Below are positions 1 through 10,923 of a stretch of 64,000 nt of DNA, one piece after another. Position 1 is the stretch's first letter. The number at the start of each line of letters is the position of its first letter. Origin of the DNA: an uncultured delta proteobacterium (GTDB lineage Bacteria; Desulfobacterota; Desulfobulbia; Desulfobulbales; Desulfocapsaceae); NCBI GenBank assembly GCA_903875445.1, contig CAIQWD010000066.1, positions 93,890 to 157,889 on the forward strand. Reading direction: 5' to 3'. A program made the position numbers and the translations under genes. Below the pieces are notes generated by a model. That model was not told the DNA's origin and searched no databases. It saw only the letters and a program-made list of their open reading frames with translations.

Positions 1-931
1 GGTCGGCGCGAAAAAAACGTTCGAAGATAAAGGGCAGGTCGCCTGGGACAATGCCTGGTCCGCTGTTGTGGAAATCGACCTTGATCCCTTCCGCCACCCG
101 GCTTATGCCAACCTGCACCCAGCCGTTCTCCGGCGTGTATTTGCAGCAGTTGTCGAGGAGATTCTGCAGGGCCTGGAGGAGCTTGTCGCGATCGGCGGAG
201 ACCTGTATCTGGTCGTCTACCCATCTGGTTTCGACCCTGATCCCCTTTTTCTGGAAATTGAGGCGATGCAGTTCGAGCATCTCTCTGACAAGTCTAGCCA
301 GCACAAACTCTTCCCGTTTGAGGTAGGCCTTGGCAGCATCGGCCCGGGCCAGCTGCTGCAGGTTGTCGACCAGATGCACCAGCCGGAGGTTCTCTTGTTG
401 CAGCATCTGCAGGGTCTCAGGCGTTGGTGGAATCACCCCGTCGTTTAAGGCCTCAAGATAACCGCGCAGATTGGTCAGCGGCGTGCGCAGTTCATGGGCG
501 ACATCCGCCACCATCGTTTTGCGCAGCTGTTCGATTTTGCCAAGTCGATCGGCCATATTATTGAAGGCGATGCCGAGCTGACCGACCTCGTCGCTGGTGC
601 TGATCTCGGCCCGCAGGGAGAAATTGCCGGCGGCGACTTCCTTGGTGATGGCGGTCATCTGCGAAAGAGGGCGCAGCACCCGGCGCGTGAGAATAAAACT
701 GAGGATAAAAGCAAGGCCGAGGGCGGCGAGACTTGCCCACACCAGGTACTCATGAATGGAGGTCAAAAACATCTGGTGGATATCTTTGGGGGAGACGTCG
801 TAGATTTTCATCAACTCCATGAAATACTCGGCGGCAAGCTTATCGACCGCCAGCCAGACGACCAGAAAAATGACCCCGATCACCGGCAGGATGTTGGTGA
901 GGAGGAGTTTCCAGAGCAGACGATTGCGCAT
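1..931 (-). CDS. Sensor histidine kinase (C-terminus cut by window edge)
   Basis: Membrane sensor kinase that should phosphorylate the response regulator encoded just upstream. Translating the minus strand from the ATG at 931 gives about 310 residues open to the window edge. There is a membrane segment near residues 10-30, a short external loop, a second membrane segment near 62-81, a HAMP region to about 135, then the H-box VAHELRTPLTNLRGY with phospho-acceptor His146. Further on are an N-box (DNCCKYTPENG) and a G1-like box (NSGPGI). The rest of the ATPase domain lies outside the window. The short sensor loop and H-box resemble BaeS-type kinases. It starts 4 nt after the regulator's stop, so the two are co-transcribed. 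The signal sensed cannot be read from sequence. Confidence 0.93.
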   Translation of the reverse strand, partial: MRNRLLWKLLLTNILPVIGVIFLVVWLAVDKLAAEYFMELMKIYDVSPKDIHQMFLTSIHEYLVWASLAALGLAFILSFILTRRVLRPLSQMTAITKEVAAGNFSLRAEISTSDEVGQLGIAFNNMADRLGKIEQLRKTMVADVAHELRTPLTNLRGYLEALNDGVIPPTPETLQMLQQENLRLVHLVDNLQQLARADAAKAYLKREEFVLARLVREMLELHRLNFQKKGIRVETRWVDDQIQVSADRDKLLQALQNLLDNCCKYTPENGWVQVGISRVAEGIKVDFHNSGPGIVPGDLPFIFERFFRAD

Positions 932-935
932 CCCC

Positions 936-1640
936 TCACCCCTCGTCCGGTTCGGCAAACCGGTAGCCGAAACCGCGGACGGTAAGGATGCGTTGCGGAT
1001 TGGCGGGGTCGTCCTCGATCTTTTGCCGGAGTTTGCCGATATGCACGTCGATGACCCGGTCGACGACCGTCTCGCCATGTTCGTAGAAACGCTCCAGCAG
1101 CTCATTTCTTGAGAACATCCGTCCCGGCGAAGACATGAGAGTCTGGAGCAACTTGTATTCCGAAGAGGTCAGGTTGACCGCGACGCCGCCCATGCTCACC
1201 TTGTGTTTTTCCGGATCGAGTACAAGCCCGCCGTGCTGCATGAGTTGTTTTCCCCGCGGTGGTCCGGGCTGCACTCGGCGAAGTATCGCCTTGACCCTTT
1301 CCACCAGTTCGCGCGGGCTGAAGGGTTTTACCACATAATCGTCTGCTCCGAGAGAAAGCCCCATCACCCGATCCATCTCCTCCTCACGGGCGGTCAGCAT
1401 GAGAATCGGCACGTCGGAAAACTTGCGCAATTGCCGGCAGACCTCCCAGCCGTCGATCTTGGGCAGCATCACATCGAGGATGACGAAACCCGGTTCATGG
1501 AGGCGCGCCTGACGCAACGCTTCCTCGCCGTCGTAGGCGGCAATGGTGCTGAAGCCTTCGCGTTCAAGATAGGTTGTCACCAGTTTTGAGGTGTTTTGAT
1601 CGTCTTCAACTATGAGAATGGGATTAGTGAGAATCGACAT
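936..1640 (-). CDS. OmpR/PhoB-family response regulator
   Basis: DNA-binding transcription regulator of 234 residues, partner of the downstream kinase. The receiver domain (about 1-120) has the acidic pair D13/D14, phospho-acceptor D56 in FVILDVMLP, T83 and K105 in VVKPF. The C-terminal half is a winged helix of the OmpR type, including LTSSEYKLLQTL and VDVHIGKLRQKIE, and ending in VRGFGYRF. Length is normal for the family and all catalytic positions are present. An AAGGAAAA ribosome site precedes the ATG. It is BaeR/PhoB-like, but the regulon is unknown. Confidence 0.96.
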   Translation of the reverse strand: MSILTNPILIVEDDQNTSKLVTTYLEREGFSTIAAYDGEEALRQARLHEPGFVILDVMLPKIDGWEVCRQLRKFSDVPILMLTAREEEMDRVMGLSLGADDYVVKPFSPRELVERVKAILRRVQPGPPRGKQLMQHGGLVLDPEKHKVSMGGVAVNLTSSEYKLLQTLMSSPGRMFSRNELLERFYEHGETVVDRVIDVHIGKLRQKIEDDPANPQRILTVRGFGYRFAEPDEG

Positions 1641-1744
1641 GGGGAATTTTCCTTGTTGACTGCAGGCATGCGCCTTAACCGCGGAAACGAACGGCTGAGC
1701 TTACAAGTTGCCGGCAGGGCTGGCAACCCTTGTGTACAGATTTA

Positions 1745-4700
1745 TCAGCTCCTCTTCTCATCTCCATCTTTTGTCCAAAAATCAGCCAGCAACTCCGCCT
1801 GATCAAGCACCTTGTTGACCGAAACCGTATATTCTCCGGTAGTTGGATCATCCGGCGGGTATTTATATTTTCTGAGGATTCGTTTCACCAAAACCCGCAG
1901 TTTTGCCTGGACACTCTCTTTCAACTGCCAATCGATTGATGTGTTTCTTCTTACGCTGTCAACCAATTCGTGAGCGATCTGTTTGAGTGTTTGATCACCA
2001 AGCACTGCTTCTGCCGTTGGGTTATCCGCCAGGGCATCGAAGAATGCCAGTTCATCAACCCGAAGGTTCATCTTTTCACCGCGTTTATCGGCTTCTCTGA
2101 TATGCTTGGCAAGCTGAATCAGCTCTTCGATAATTTTCGCCGAATCGATCAGGCCGCTTTGGTAGCGTTTGACCGCATTGGCCAGCAACTCTGAAAACTT
2201 CTTGCCTTGGACGAGATTTAATTTCGCTCGATTCCTGATTTCATCGTTCAGGAGGCGTTTCAACAGTTCAAGGGCAAGATTTTTTCTTTCCATTCCGTGG
2301 ATTTCAGACAAAAACTCATCCGATAGAATAGAAATATCCGGTTTCCTGATTCCCGCGGCATCAAAGACATCGATTACTTCCCGGGAAATGATGGCGTCAT
2401 TGACAATCTGGCGGATGGCGGTCTCAATCTCTTCACCTGTGCGAGTTTTGCCCTGTTCATCAAACTTAGTAAAGCGGGCCTTGATCGCCTGGAAGAGAGC
2501 CAGGTCATCGCGGATTGCATAGGCCTTAGGGTGAGGGACGGACAGACTAAATACCTTTTGTAGCTTGATGACGTTTTCCTTAAACCGTTCCTTGCCGTTG
2601 CGGACACCCTTTCCATCCCTTTCATCCGTCAACTGAGAGATGGAGTTAGCGGCATCGAGAATGAAATTCAGCTTCGCCTTCGGCTCCAAGGCGAAATATT
2701 TGCGGTAATCAAAAGTGCCGAACATATCTCCAACAATTTCATGAAGCTCAAGCATTTTGGCCACAGCATCTTCCTGATCATAGGTCAGTTGCCCTTTCCC
2801 TCTTTCGGTGTAAACGGCCATGGCGTTTTTCAGATCCTGGGCGATGCCGATGTAATCGACGATCAACCCGCCCTCCTTGTCGCCGAAAACCCGGTTGACC
2901 CGGGCAATCGCCTGCATAAGGTTGTGGCCGTTCATCGGCTTGTCGATGTAGAGCGTATGCAGACAGGGGGCATCAAAACCGGTCAGCCACATATCCCGGA
3001 CAATCACCAGCCGGAGCGGATCTTTCGGGTCCTTCAGACGGTCGCCGATGGTTTTGCGGCGTGGTTTGTTGCGGATATGTTCCTGCCACGTAAGCGGGTC
3101 ACTGGCGGAGCCGGTCATGATGACTTTGATCGTGCCCTTGTCGTCATCAGCGTCGTACCAGTGCGGCCTGAGTCTGATGATCCGGGCATGCAATTCGACA
3201 CAGATGCGCCGACTCATGCAGACGATCATCCCTTTACCATCCGCCGCTGCCAACCGCTGTTCAAAATGGTGGATCAGATCGGCGGCAACCTGCTGCAAGC
3301 GCATGTGGCTGCCGACCACCGCCTCCTTGCCGGTCCATTTGACAAAGCGCTTCTGCCGTTCGCTCAGTTCGTCGCCTTCGGTGACCTCCTCGACGCGTTC
3401 ATCCAGCACCTGTTGGTCGGCTGGTGAAAGCTCAATCTTGACGAGACGGCTTTCGTAGTAGATGCGCACGGTCGCGCCGTCTTCAACTGCCTGCTGAATG
3501 TCGTACACGTCAATATAGTCGCCGAATACCGCCTGGGTATTTTTATCTTCCTTCTCGATGGGTGTGCCGGTAAAACCGATGAAGGTGGCGTTGGGTAGGG
3601 CATCGCGCATATGGCGGGCAAAGCCGTCAATAAAATCATATTGGCTGCGATGCGCCTCATCGGCAATGACGACGATGTTGCGTCGCAGAGAAAGAAGGGG
3701 ATATTTCCCACCCACTTCCTCGGGCAGAAATTTCTGGATGGTGGTGAAGACTACGCCGCCGGAAGCGACCACGAGCAGTTTCTTCAAATCATCACGATTA
3801 GCAGCCTGACAAGGTGTCTGGCGCAGCAGTTGCTGACAGTTGCTGAAGGTTTCGAATAGTTGCTGATCGAGGTCGTTGCGATCAGTGAGCACCATCAACG
3901 TCGGGTTGTTCATGGCGTTTGCCAGCACCAGTTTGCCGGCAAAGAAAACCATGGTCAAACTCTTGCCGCTCCCCTGCGTGTGCCACACGACACCGGCCCG
4001 TTTGTCCCCGCCCGTTTGGTCCTTGGCATTGGCTAAACCGTATTTCGCCGGGTCTTCGCGGGTTTCTTGTTGCCCCGCCTCCGCCGGTGGTAACGCCGCC
4101 CGAATCGTCGACTCGATGGCCCTGTTCACCGCATAGAATTGATGATAGGCAGCCACCTTTTTGATGGTTTCTTCCTTGGTCCTCTCAAAAACGATAAAAT
4201 GGCGAATAACCTCAAGCAGGGTTCTTTTGTTCAGCAGTCCTTTGATCATCGGCTCCAGAGCAGACTCCTGCCTGGTGTCGACGATAGTTGCACCGTCCCC
4301 AGTTTTCCATTCCATGAAACGGGAATAATCGCTGGAGAGCGTGCCGACCTTGGCAAACCAGCCATCGCTGATGATCAGAATAGCGTTGCAGATAAAGAGC
4401 GAGGGGATCAACTGCTTATAGGTCTGTAATTGATTGAAAGCCGCCTTGACATCGGCGTTCTCGTCAGCTGCGTTTTTCAATTCCATGACCACCAGTGGCA
4501 GGCCATTGACCAGCAGCACCACGTCGGGTCGTTTGTTATTATGGTTTTCCAGCACCGTGTACTGGTTAACGGCCAGAAATTCGTTGTTATCGGGATTGGC
4601 AAAATCGACCAGCCAGACTTTGTCAGTCTTGGTCTTGCCGTCACCGATGGAGCATTTGACATCAATGCCATCGGTGAGCATTCGGTGAAAGGCTTCGTTG

Positions 4701-4954
4701 TTTTCCAGCAGATTGATTGACACCGTGCGCAGCGCCTTTTTGACAGCCTCTTCCCGGGCTTCGGCAGGGATGGTCTGGTTCAGACGGTCAATGGCATCAC
4801 GCAGGCGGCCTTGCAACACGACTTCGGTATAATCCCGCTCCTTCCGATTGCCTTCGGAAAGGTCCGGGCCAAAGGCCACAGCATAACCGTTATCATCATG
4901 AAGGATGTCGAGTGCGATCTGCTCGATCTCGGATTCGTAGAGTCGGTTGGTCAT
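1745..4954 (-). CDS. hsdR: Type I restriction enzyme subunit R
   Basis: Motor and nuclease subunit that translocates and cuts unmodified DNA together with HsdM2S. The 1069-residue protein carries the N-terminal endonuclease motif PD (143-144), E158-x-K160 and QxxxY (Q175-Y179). It continues with an SF2 helicase: Walker A GSGKS (328-332), DEAH (432-435) and TGTP (about 462-465). Length and motif order are normal, so it should be active. Last gene of the hsd operon; its ATG overlaps the rhuM stop in an ATGA, indicating translational coupling. Confidence 0.97.
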   Translation of the reverse strand: MTNRLYESEIEQIALDILHDDNGYAVAFGPDLSEGNRKERDYTEVVLQGRLRDAIDRLNQTIPAEAREEAVKKALRTVSINLLENNEAFHRMLTDGIDVKCSIGDGKTKTDKVWLVDFANPDNNEFLAVNQYTVLENHNNKRPDVVLLVNGLPLVVMELKNAADENADVKAAFNQLQTYKQLIPSLFICNAILIISDGWFAKVGTLSSDYSRFMEWKTGDGATIVDTRQESALEPMIKGLLNKRTLLEVIRHFIVFERTKEETIKKVAAYHQFYAVNRAIESTIRAALPPAEAGQQETREDPAKYGLANAKDQTGGDKRAGVVWHTQGSGKSLTMVFFAGKLVLANAMNNPTLMVLTDRNDLDQQLFETFSNCQQLLRQTPCQAANRDDLKKLLVVASGGVVFTTIQKFLPEEVGGKYPLLSLRRNIVVIADEAHRSQYDFIDGFARHMRDALPNATFIGFTGTPIEKEDKNTQAVFGDYIDVYDIQQAVEDGATVRIYYESRLVKIELSPADQQVLDERVEEVTEGDELSERQKRFVKWTGKEAVVGSHMRLQQVAADLIHHFEQRLAAADGKGMIVCMSRRICVELHARIIRLRPHWYDADDDKGTIKVIMTGSASDPLTWQEHIRNKPRRKTIGDRLKDPKDPLRLVIVRDMWLTGFDAPCLHTLYIDKPMNGHNLMQAIARVNRVFGDKEGGLIVDYIGIAQDLKNAMAVYTERGKGQLTYDQEDAVAKMLELHEIVGDMFGTFDYRKYFALEPKAKLNFILDAANSISQLTDERDGKGVRNGKERFKENVIKLQKVFSLSVPHPKAYAIRDDLALFQAIKARFTKFDEQGKTRTGEEIETAIRQIVNDAIISREVIDVFDAAGIRKPDISILSDEFLSEIHGMERKNLALELLKRLLNDEIRNRAKLNLVQGKKFSELLANAVKRYQSGLIDSAKIIEELIQLAKHIREADKRGEKMNLRVDELAFFDALADNPTAEAVLGDQTLKQIAHELVDSVRRNTSIDWQLKESVQAKLRVLVKRILRKYKYPPDDPTTGEYTVSVNKVLDQAELLADFWTKDGDEKRS

Positions 4955-5994
4955 TCCTCGCCCCCTTTGCTCTTGTGAGAGTTGCCCGGGGTGAGGAGAC
5001 GTTTGAGGGTCTTGTCAAAATCGCTCTCAAACAGCCGATCTTGCACAATTCGGTATTTTTTAAACTCGCTCTCGGCAAAGGCTCTGGCGATCTCTTGTGA
5101 AACCTTGCCGGGATTATCCAAAATCTCTCTTTCGTTGAACTGGAGAAAGGCGTTGAGCTTGTTGGCCCAATCCTCCATAGTCATGGGGATGTTGCGCTCT
5201 GCCTGGTCTTCGGCAAAATCAAGGTACATGGTTACAAAGCGGTCTAGCGACTTAAGCTCTTTCTCGACCAGATAATTCTTGGCAATGGAAACGTCGGTCT
5301 TGACAATCTTACCGTCAGGTGCGTTCTTCCAGGTGGTCAGACCCATGCGCTCCTTTCCGCTGTCAGCCCGTTCCATAATCAGTTCAGCGGCAGTGTGACC
5401 ATGGATGGCAAAATGCAGTTTATTCTGGACAGTGGCAAAAAATGCCTTGGTGGTCTCCGCGTCACGGTTGTAATCCATGGCCATGGTATAGATATCGGTG
5501 ATTTTTTGATAAAACTTACGCTCGCTGGCGCGGATCTCCCGGATTTCGGCCAGCAGATTGTCAAAATAATCTTTACTAAAGAAGGAACCGTTCTTCAGCC
5601 GTTCCTTATCCAGCACATAGCCGCGGATGGCAAAATCCCGCAGAATGCCTGTTGCCCATTGCCGAAACTGGGTTGCCCGCCTGGAGTTGACCCGGTAGCC
5701 GACGGCAATCACTGCATCCAAATTGTAGTGTCTGGTTTTATAGTTTTTCCCATCGGTGGCAGTTGCCGAGAAATCCTCGGTAACTGAATTTTCCTGCAAC
5801 TCCCCCTCATTGAAAATGTTTTTCAGATGGAGAGAGATATTGTCGGTGGAACAATCGAATAGTGTGGCCATGAGTTTCTGGGTGAGCCAGATGGTTTCTT
5901 GTTCAAACCGCACTTCGATAGAGTTTGCGCCGGACTGAGCGGTAAAAATCAGAAATTCGGCGGTACTGTTGCGGATTTGCAGTGTATTGCTCAT
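4951..5994 (-). CDS. rhuM: RhuM-family protein
   Basis: 347-residue cytosolic protein of the RhuM family (first named from a Salmonella pathogenicity island), with no established biochemical function. The N-terminal part has the family's signature text, for example [17 protein letters not shown] and [18 protein letters not shown], and a predicted DNA-binding character. The C-terminal half is helical and polar. RhuM genes often lie inside type I restriction loci, as here between an unknown gene and hsdR. It has ATGA overlaps with both neighbours, so it belongs to the operon. Whether it modulates restriction or acts as separate defence is inference. Confidence 0.9.
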   Translation of the reverse strand: MSNTLQIRNSTAEFLIFTAQSGANSIEVRFEQETIWLTQKLMATLFDCSTDNISLHLKNIFNEGELQENSVTEDFSATATDGKNYKTRHYNLDAVIAVGYRVNSRRATQFRQWATGILRDFAIRGYVLDKERLKNGSFFSKDYFDNLLAEIREIRASERKFYQKITDIYTMAMDYNRDAETTKAFFATVQNKLHFAIHGHTAAELIMERADSGKERMGLTTWKNAPDGKIVKTDVSIAKNYLVEKELKSLDRFVTMYLDFAEDQAERNIPMTMEDWANKLNAFLQFNEREILDNPGKVSQEIARAFAESEFKKYRIVQDRLFESDFDKTLKRLLTPGNSHKSKGGEE

Positions 5995-7043
5995 GGCACC
6001 ACCAGACTTATGATTGCATTTTTCTCCGCCTCGAAACGTGCTTGAAGTTCAGCAAACGTCATTTCGGTGCGAATCTTGACAGGTTCATACCAGTACTTCC
6101 CGTGTTTTTTGCCTTTAAAGAAACACAGGTACGATTCATGACCCGTTGCATCTCTGTCAAAATGAAGAAAAGGTGAGAGGCTAAAACACTCGGAATCCCA
6201 GACCACAAAGAGCTGTTCCTGGCCAAGCCCAAGAACGTACGCTTTTTGCGGATCGGTGAAGGTCGGATTTTCATACTCCCTATTAAGAAAATGTCCGTTG
6301 AAAGCCTCACACTTGCAGGTTGATGAAAAAGACTCGAACCGCAGAATTTTGCAGTTTTCCAGAAAGCGAGTCTTGATCAGCATTTCCCTGAAGATCGGTA
6401 AAACCAGCTGAAGTTCGCTTTCAGCCTGTTCTCGGGTCGGCGCGGTGTGGTGGGAAATGTCGTTTCGGATATCCTGCAAACTCAGAAGGTCGTCACATAG
6501 ACTTTCATCGATTTCTGAGAACTTGAATCCAATGTTGTTCGTCTTGCCGTGGAGGATGATTCCCTTGATGTTCTGGATTTTCTGCTTGAGGGCATCCGAT
6601 AAAATCTTTTCGGTGTTGAAAGGGGCATAACGCGGATTGCCACGCGGATCAAGGGAGACAAAATGTTGCGCGGTTTTCAAGGCAATTACCTTGTGGCGGA
6701 TCTCACCCATTACCAGAGCATAGAGCACAAAAACGATGGATTCCCAGGTGTCTTTCAGGTGCAGCAATTTTCGGACAGGGTCGTCGGCGCCTTCGCCGCG
6801 TTCTGATAGTCGATAATTGTAGGCAACACAGGCCGGGTAATAGTCGAAGACGGTCTGTTTCAGACCATCAAATTCCTGCTCCAGATACTCGTCGTAGGCA
6901 TCTTTGTAGGTCGTATAGGCAAGTTCGAAAAGAATACGGCTGCGCTGGAAAGGAATGTTGGCAATGGTCACCTCACCCTCATCATCCAGGGATTCATTGA
7001 ACCGCTGGCAACGTTGATCGTCGTATTGCAGCTCGTCGCTCAT
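5991..7043 (-). CDS. Unknown protein with HEPN-like RNxxxH motif
   Basis: 350-residue protein that I do not recognise as a named family. The middle is helix-rich: about 90-125 is hydrophobic (SIVFVLYALVMGEIRH), and DIRNDISHHT (192-200) matches the RNxxxH / Rx4H signature of HEPN-fold RNases at R193-H198. The C-terminal third (about 230-350) looks like a separate beta-rich domain with Cys-x-Cys (STCKC) and aromatic residues. It is embedded in the hsd operon with ATGA overlaps to hsdS upstream and rhuM downstream, so it is co-expressed with restriction. The HEPN assignment rests on one motif plus helical context. It could instead be an ordinary scaffold protein. Confidence 0.6.
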   Translation of the reverse strand: MSDELQYDDQRCQRFNESLDDEGEVTIANIPFQRSRILFELAYTTYKDAYDEYLEQEFDGLKQTVFDYYPACVAYNYRLSERGEGADDPVRKLLHLKDTWESIVFVLYALVMGEIRHKVIALKTAQHFVSLDPRGNPRYAPFNTEKILSDALKQKIQNIKGIILHGKTNNIGFKFSEIDESLCDDLLSLQDIRNDISHHTAPTREQAESELQLVLPIFREMLIKTRFLENCKILRFESFSSTCKCEAFNGHFLNREYENPTFTDPQKAYVLGLGQEQLFVVWDSECFSLSPFLHFDRDATGHESYLCFFKGKKHGKYWYEPVKIRTEMTFAELQARFEAEKNAIISLVVP

Positions 7044-8260
7044 ACTTCTATCCCACCGGACATGAGTTTTGGAAGGAGGATGTCGCGGATTTGGGCAAGT
7101 GTGGTAGATGAAACTTGGTGTTCAGCTTTAAGTTGTTCAACCTGTTCAATAATTACAAAATATTCTTTTAGGATATCAATAGTTGGTAAAAGAATATCAA
7201 AATCGGTTAATTGCTGGGCATTGGCATTAGGCTGTGCCGATCCGCTTTTTATGGAATCAATAAATTCAAAATATTGTTTCCTTCTTAATAACTTCCCAAC
7301 ATAAAGCGCCAATTCAGGTTGCTCAAACTGTATTCTAATCAAATAAGAAGCAAACACAGATTCTGGAGAATTTACCACCAAAGCATTTTCACCCGTTGAA
7401 GCCCCTGTTCGTGCAATAACTATGTCATAATTTTCAATTTTGTATTTTTCTATGTCTTTTTTATCCACCAAACAATAAGGGACACTCTTCCAATTGATTC
7501 GGCCCTTTTGTATATCAGTAATCCGCAAAAAGTGAGGTCCTATTTCTTCAATCGACGCACTTTGTGTAAGTCCGTATTGAATTCTTTTCGTGAAATCTTT
7601 TATTTTTCCATGCTGCCATCCCTTCGGAATCGGTCCAAGTTCGCAGTCCTGCATTTCGCCGGTGGCACCGGGAAAACGGAAATCCACAAACCATTCCTTG
7701 AAAATCGCCTGAGCAATGGCCTCCAGTGTGGCGTTGGTCTGGCGGTTCATTTCGATTTTGTCGTCCAGCGCAGAGAGGATGGCGGCAATGCGGGTTTGGG
7801 TAGGAAGATCTGGGACATCTATTTCAAAATCTGAAAATGCAGATTTGTTTAGTATCGGTACTGCTGTACTATGGTGTGCTGCATTACGAAGCTCATCTGA
7901 AATTTTGATGATAGAATAATATACAAAGTCTGGATTGAATGAGTCGCTGCAAACAACGGAGTTGAGTTGTTGGTTGGTTATGCTATCTTGCGAAGTCATC
8001 ACAACCTTACCCATATCCGAACCAATACAGGAAACGCAGATGGCGTTTGCAGGCAGCAGACAATTTTTTACAGAAATTTTTCCTTTCTCAGAAAGATACC
8101 GCTCAGTATCACTAATTCTTTTTTTGCCAGTCATATCTCGAGGTGTGATAAAAGGATATTTATCACCAAAGTTCTCTAAAATATGAGTTGAGGGCGTTTT
8201 CCCAGTAACAACACGCCCTATCTCCCCTATTTTCAAAGGTTTCCACCCACCAGCAATCAT
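7040..8260 (-). CDS. hsdS: Type I restriction-modification specificity subunit S
   Basis: DNA-recognition subunit of the HsdM2S methylase and of the full restriction complex. The 406 residues follow the usual two-half plan: target-recognition domain 1 (about 1-150), central conserved helix with RIAAILSALDDKIEMNRQ (157-174), target-recognition domain 2 from about 208 (LGPIPKGWQHGKIKDF), and a second conserved helix at the end (LAQIRDILLPKLMSG). Both halves are full length. The DNA of the recognition domains is visibly richer in A+T than hsdM and hsdR, as is common for exchanged hsdS segments. Overlaps the preceding nuclease gene by 4 nt. Confidence 0.95.
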   Translation of the reverse strand: MIAGGWKPLKIGEIGRVVTGKTPSTHILENFGDKYPFITPRDMTGKKRISDTERYLSEKGKISVKNCLLPANAICVSCIGSDMGKVVMTSQDSITNQQLNSVVCSDSFNPDFVYYSIIKISDELRNAAHHSTAVPILNKSAFSDFEIDVPDLPTQTRIAAILSALDDKIEMNRQTNATLEAIAQAIFKEWFVDFRFPGATGEMQDCELGPIPKGWQHGKIKDFTKRIQYGLTQSASIEEIGPHFLRITDIQKGRINWKSVPYCLVDKKDIEKYKIENYDIVIARTGASTGENALVVNSPESVFASYLIRIQFEQPELALYVGKLLRRKQYFEFIDSIKSGSAQPNANAQQLTDFDILLPTIDILKEYFVIIEQVEQLKAEHQVSSTTLAQIRDILLPKLMSGGIEV

Positions 8261-9378
8261 TCCAAATCCCCTCCCAACTCCGCTTCAATCTCCTCTATCG
8301 TCGGCAAGCTGGATTTCAAATTCTCCGGCAAGGACTGGGTAATTTGCCGTTCCCACTGGGCAACGCCGATGGGCTTGCTGTATCCGGCCAGAGAATATTC
8401 CACCACCATCTGATTTTTGTCCTTGACCAGCAGGAGGCCAATCGATGGCTTATCGTCCGGATGTCGCAACAGATCATCGACAACATTGAGGTAAAAGTTG
8501 AGTTGACTGACATGTCCGGGTTCGAATCTACCCGCTTTCAGTTCAATCACCACATAACAGCGAAGCTGGAGGTGGTAAAAGAGCAGGTCGAGATGAAAAT
8601 CACTGCCGCCGACTTCCAGCGGAACCTGCCGCCCGACAAAGGCGAAACCCTGGCCAAGCTCCAGCAGAAACTTTTGGATATGGTCGATCAGTTTTTGCTC
8701 CAGTTCGGCCTCACGGCGTGGGTCAGCCGTGCCCAGAAAGTCAAAGACGTAGGGGTCCTTGAAAATCTGGGCCGCCATGTCCGAATCGGGCGGGGGTAAG
8801 GCGGCTTGAAAGTTATTGATCGCCTTGCCTTGACGTTCGTGTAAACGGGTTTCTATCTGGATCGCCAGGATGTTGCGACTCCAGCCGTGTTCCATCGTTT
8901 TCTTGGCGTACCACAACCGGGTGCTTGCATCATCGGCCTTTTCAAGCAGGGCCAGGTTGTGATACCAGGTGATTAGTGCAAGCACCTCTTGCACGATTGC
9001 TCGTTCCGGCCAGGACTCAGCGAACTTACGCATGTATTTTAGATTCCGCGGTGAAAATCCGGTCATTTCCGGGAATGCTGTTTTCAGGTCATGGGAGAGT
9101 CGATCGATGACCTTGGCGCCCCAACCTTCCTTTTGCTGCCGTTCAAGGATGGCTTGGCCGATATCCCAATACATGAGCACCATGGCCGAGTTGGCAGACA
9201 ACACCGCCTTGATGCGTTCGCCGGTGATGCGTTCTTTCAATCCCGAGAAGAAGGCCGTATATCCTTCGGGCATTTCCAGGAGGTTGACAGGCACAGGCAT
9301 AACCACCTCAGGTTTTGCTATGCCTCTGGTTTTACGGCCAGTTGCGGTGGTTTCTATGATCTTCTTGCCCTTTTTCAT
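8257..9378 (-). CDS. PDDEXK nuclease domain protein (DUF1016/YhcG family)
   Basis: 373-residue predicted endonuclease. The N-terminal half (about 40-195) is the DUF1016 helical region, with NLKYMRKFAESWPE and SRNILAIQIETRLHERQG. The C-terminal half holds a PD-(D/E)xK core: D264 in DFHLDLLFY, E279 and K281 in VVIELKAGRF, followed by a QLNFYL helix. Residues 1-30 are a basic leader. Members of this family are frequent passengers of type I restriction loci, and here it lies between hsdM (22 nt upstream) and hsdS (4-nt overlap). All catalytic positions are present. Its role in the operon is unproven. Confidence 0.9.
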   Translation of the reverse strand: MKKGKKIIETTATGRKTRGIAKPEVVMPVPVNLLEMPEGYTAFFSGLKERITGERIKAVLSANSAMVLMYWDIGQAILERQQKEGWGAKVIDRLSHDLKTAFPEMTGFSPRNLKYMRKFAESWPERAIVQEVLALITWYHNLALLEKADDASTRLWYAKKTMEHGWSRNILAIQIETRLHERQGKAINNFQAALPPPDSDMAAQIFKDPYVFDFLGTADPRREAELEQKLIDHIQKFLLELGQGFAFVGRQVPLEVGGSDFHLDLLFYHLQLRCYVVIELKAGRFEPGHVSQLNFYLNVVDDLLRHPDDKPSIGLLLVKDKNQMVVEYSLAGYSKPIGVAQWERQITQSLPENLKSSLPTIEEIEAELGGDLE

Positions 9379-9399
9379 CAGCTTCTCACCCCGTTCGCA

Positions 9400-10923
9400 T
9401 CAAAACTCATAGCCAATCCCCTTTAAATTCTCGCGGATGCTCTTCTCCAGTTCGCTGCCTCTCGCGAACTGCTCCGCCAGCTTGGTGGTGAGAACATTCA
9501 TCTTTTCTTCAAAGGGGATGCCGTCATCCTCCACCGCCTCGGTGCCGACATAACGGCCCGGCATGAGCACATGGCTGTTTTTCCGCACCTCCTCCAGGGT
9601 AGCGGCTTTGCAGAAGCCGTCCTGGTCTTGGTATTGTCCACCGATATTGCGCCAGGCGTGGTAGGTGTCGGTGATCCGGGCGATGTCTTGATCTGAAAAC
9701 TCTTTGTTGCGGCGATTGATCATTGAGCCGATCTTGCGGGCATCGATAAAGAGGATTTCGTTCGCCCGGTTTCGGAATTTGCCGTTGGTCTTATTGCGGG
9801 CCAGAAACCACAGGCAGGCGGGGATCATGGTGTTATAGAAGAGCTGGGCCGGCAAGGCCACCATGCAGTCGATCAAGCCCGCCTCGATCATGTTCTTGCG
9901 GATCTCACCCTCGCCTCCGGAGTTGGAGTTCATACTACCGTTGGCCAGGACAATTCCCGCAGTGCCGTTAGGACTGAGCTTGTGGGCGAAGTGCTGCAAC
10001 CAGGCATAGTTGGCATTGCCGGTTGGCGGCACCCCGTATTTCCAACGGCCGTCGTCGCGCAAGTGTTCGCCGCTCCAGTCGCTTATATTAAAGGGTGGAT
10101 TGGCAAGGATGTAATCGGCCTTCAAGTCCTGATGTTTATCGCTGAGGAAGGTATCACCCAGTTCAATACGGGCATCGATACCGCGAATGGCCAGATTCAT
10201 CCTGGCCAGCCGCAGGGTGGTAGGGTTTGATTCCTGTCCATAAATAGACAGGTCTTTGATGTTACCCTGATGTTCCTCCACGAAGCGTTCACTCTGTACG
10301 AACATGCCGCCGCTGCCGCAGCAGCCGTCATAGACTCGGCCATTGTAGGGTTCGAGCATGGCGACCAACACTTGCACGATACTGGCGGGGGTGTAGAACT
10401 GGCCGCCCTTCTTGCCTTCGGCATCGGCAAACTGACCGAGGAAATATTCGTAGACCCGGCCCAGCAGGTCCTTGGCCTTGTGGCCATCCTGGCTGAAGCC
10501 GATGGTGCCGATCAGGTCGATGAGTTCGCCCAGGCGCTGTTTGTTGAGTTCCGGGTCGGCATAGATTTTGGGCAACACTCCCTTGAGTGACGAGTTAATT
10601 TTTTCGATGGCGTCCATCGCCTCGTCGAGCCACTTGCCGATCTCCGGCTGCTTGGCGCGGTCCTGCAAATACTGCCAACGGGCTTTTTCTGGCACGAAAA
10701 AGATATTGTGAGCCAGGTATTCGTCGGCATCTTCCGGGTCGGCCCCTTCAAGCTCCCCTGCACCCGCCTTGAGTTGCGCATGCAAATCGTTAAAGGCATC
10801 TGAAATGTATTTCAAAAAGATCAGGCCAAGAACAATATGCTTGTACTCGGCGGCATCCATATTCGAGCGGAGTTTATCCGCCGCTGCCCACAGGGTTTTT
10901 TCCAGTTCATTGTTTTCAGCCAT
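9400..10923 (-). CDS. hsdM: Type I restriction-modification DNA methyltransferase subunit M
   Basis: N6-adenine methyltransferase subunit (507 residues) that uses S-adenosylmethionine and takes its target from HsdS. It has the helical N-terminal HsdM domain (about 8-140), the motif I variant [10 protein letters not shown] (199-208; usually DPACGSGG) and catalytic NPPF (275-278). The C-terminal region (about 440-507) should contact HsdS. First gene of the six-gene operon; the promoter should lie in the AT-rich DNA upstream of 10923. The DGCC change leaves the glycine-rich loop intact. Confidence 0.96.
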   Translation of the reverse strand: MAENNELEKTLWAAADKLRSNMDAAEYKHIVLGLIFLKYISDAFNDLHAQLKAGAGELEGADPEDADEYLAHNIFFVPEKARWQYLQDRAKQPEIGKWLDEAMDAIEKINSSLKGVLPKIYADPELNKQRLGELIDLIGTIGFSQDGHKAKDLLGRVYEYFLGQFADAEGKKGGQFYTPASIVQVLVAMLEPYNGRVYDGCCGSGGMFVQSERFVEEHQGNIKDLSIYGQESNPTTLRLARMNLAIRGIDARIELGDTFLSDKHQDLKADYILANPPFNISDWSGEHLRDDGRWKYGVPPTGNANYAWLQHFAHKLSPNGTAGIVLANGSMNSNSGGEGEIRKNMIEAGLIDCMVALPAQLFYNTMIPACLWFLARNKTNGKFRNRANEILFIDARKIGSMINRRNKEFSDQDIARITDTYHAWRNIGGQYQDQDGFCKAATLEEVRKNSHVLMPGRYVGTEAVEDDGIPFEEKMNVLTTKLAEQFARGSELEKSIRENLKGIGYEF

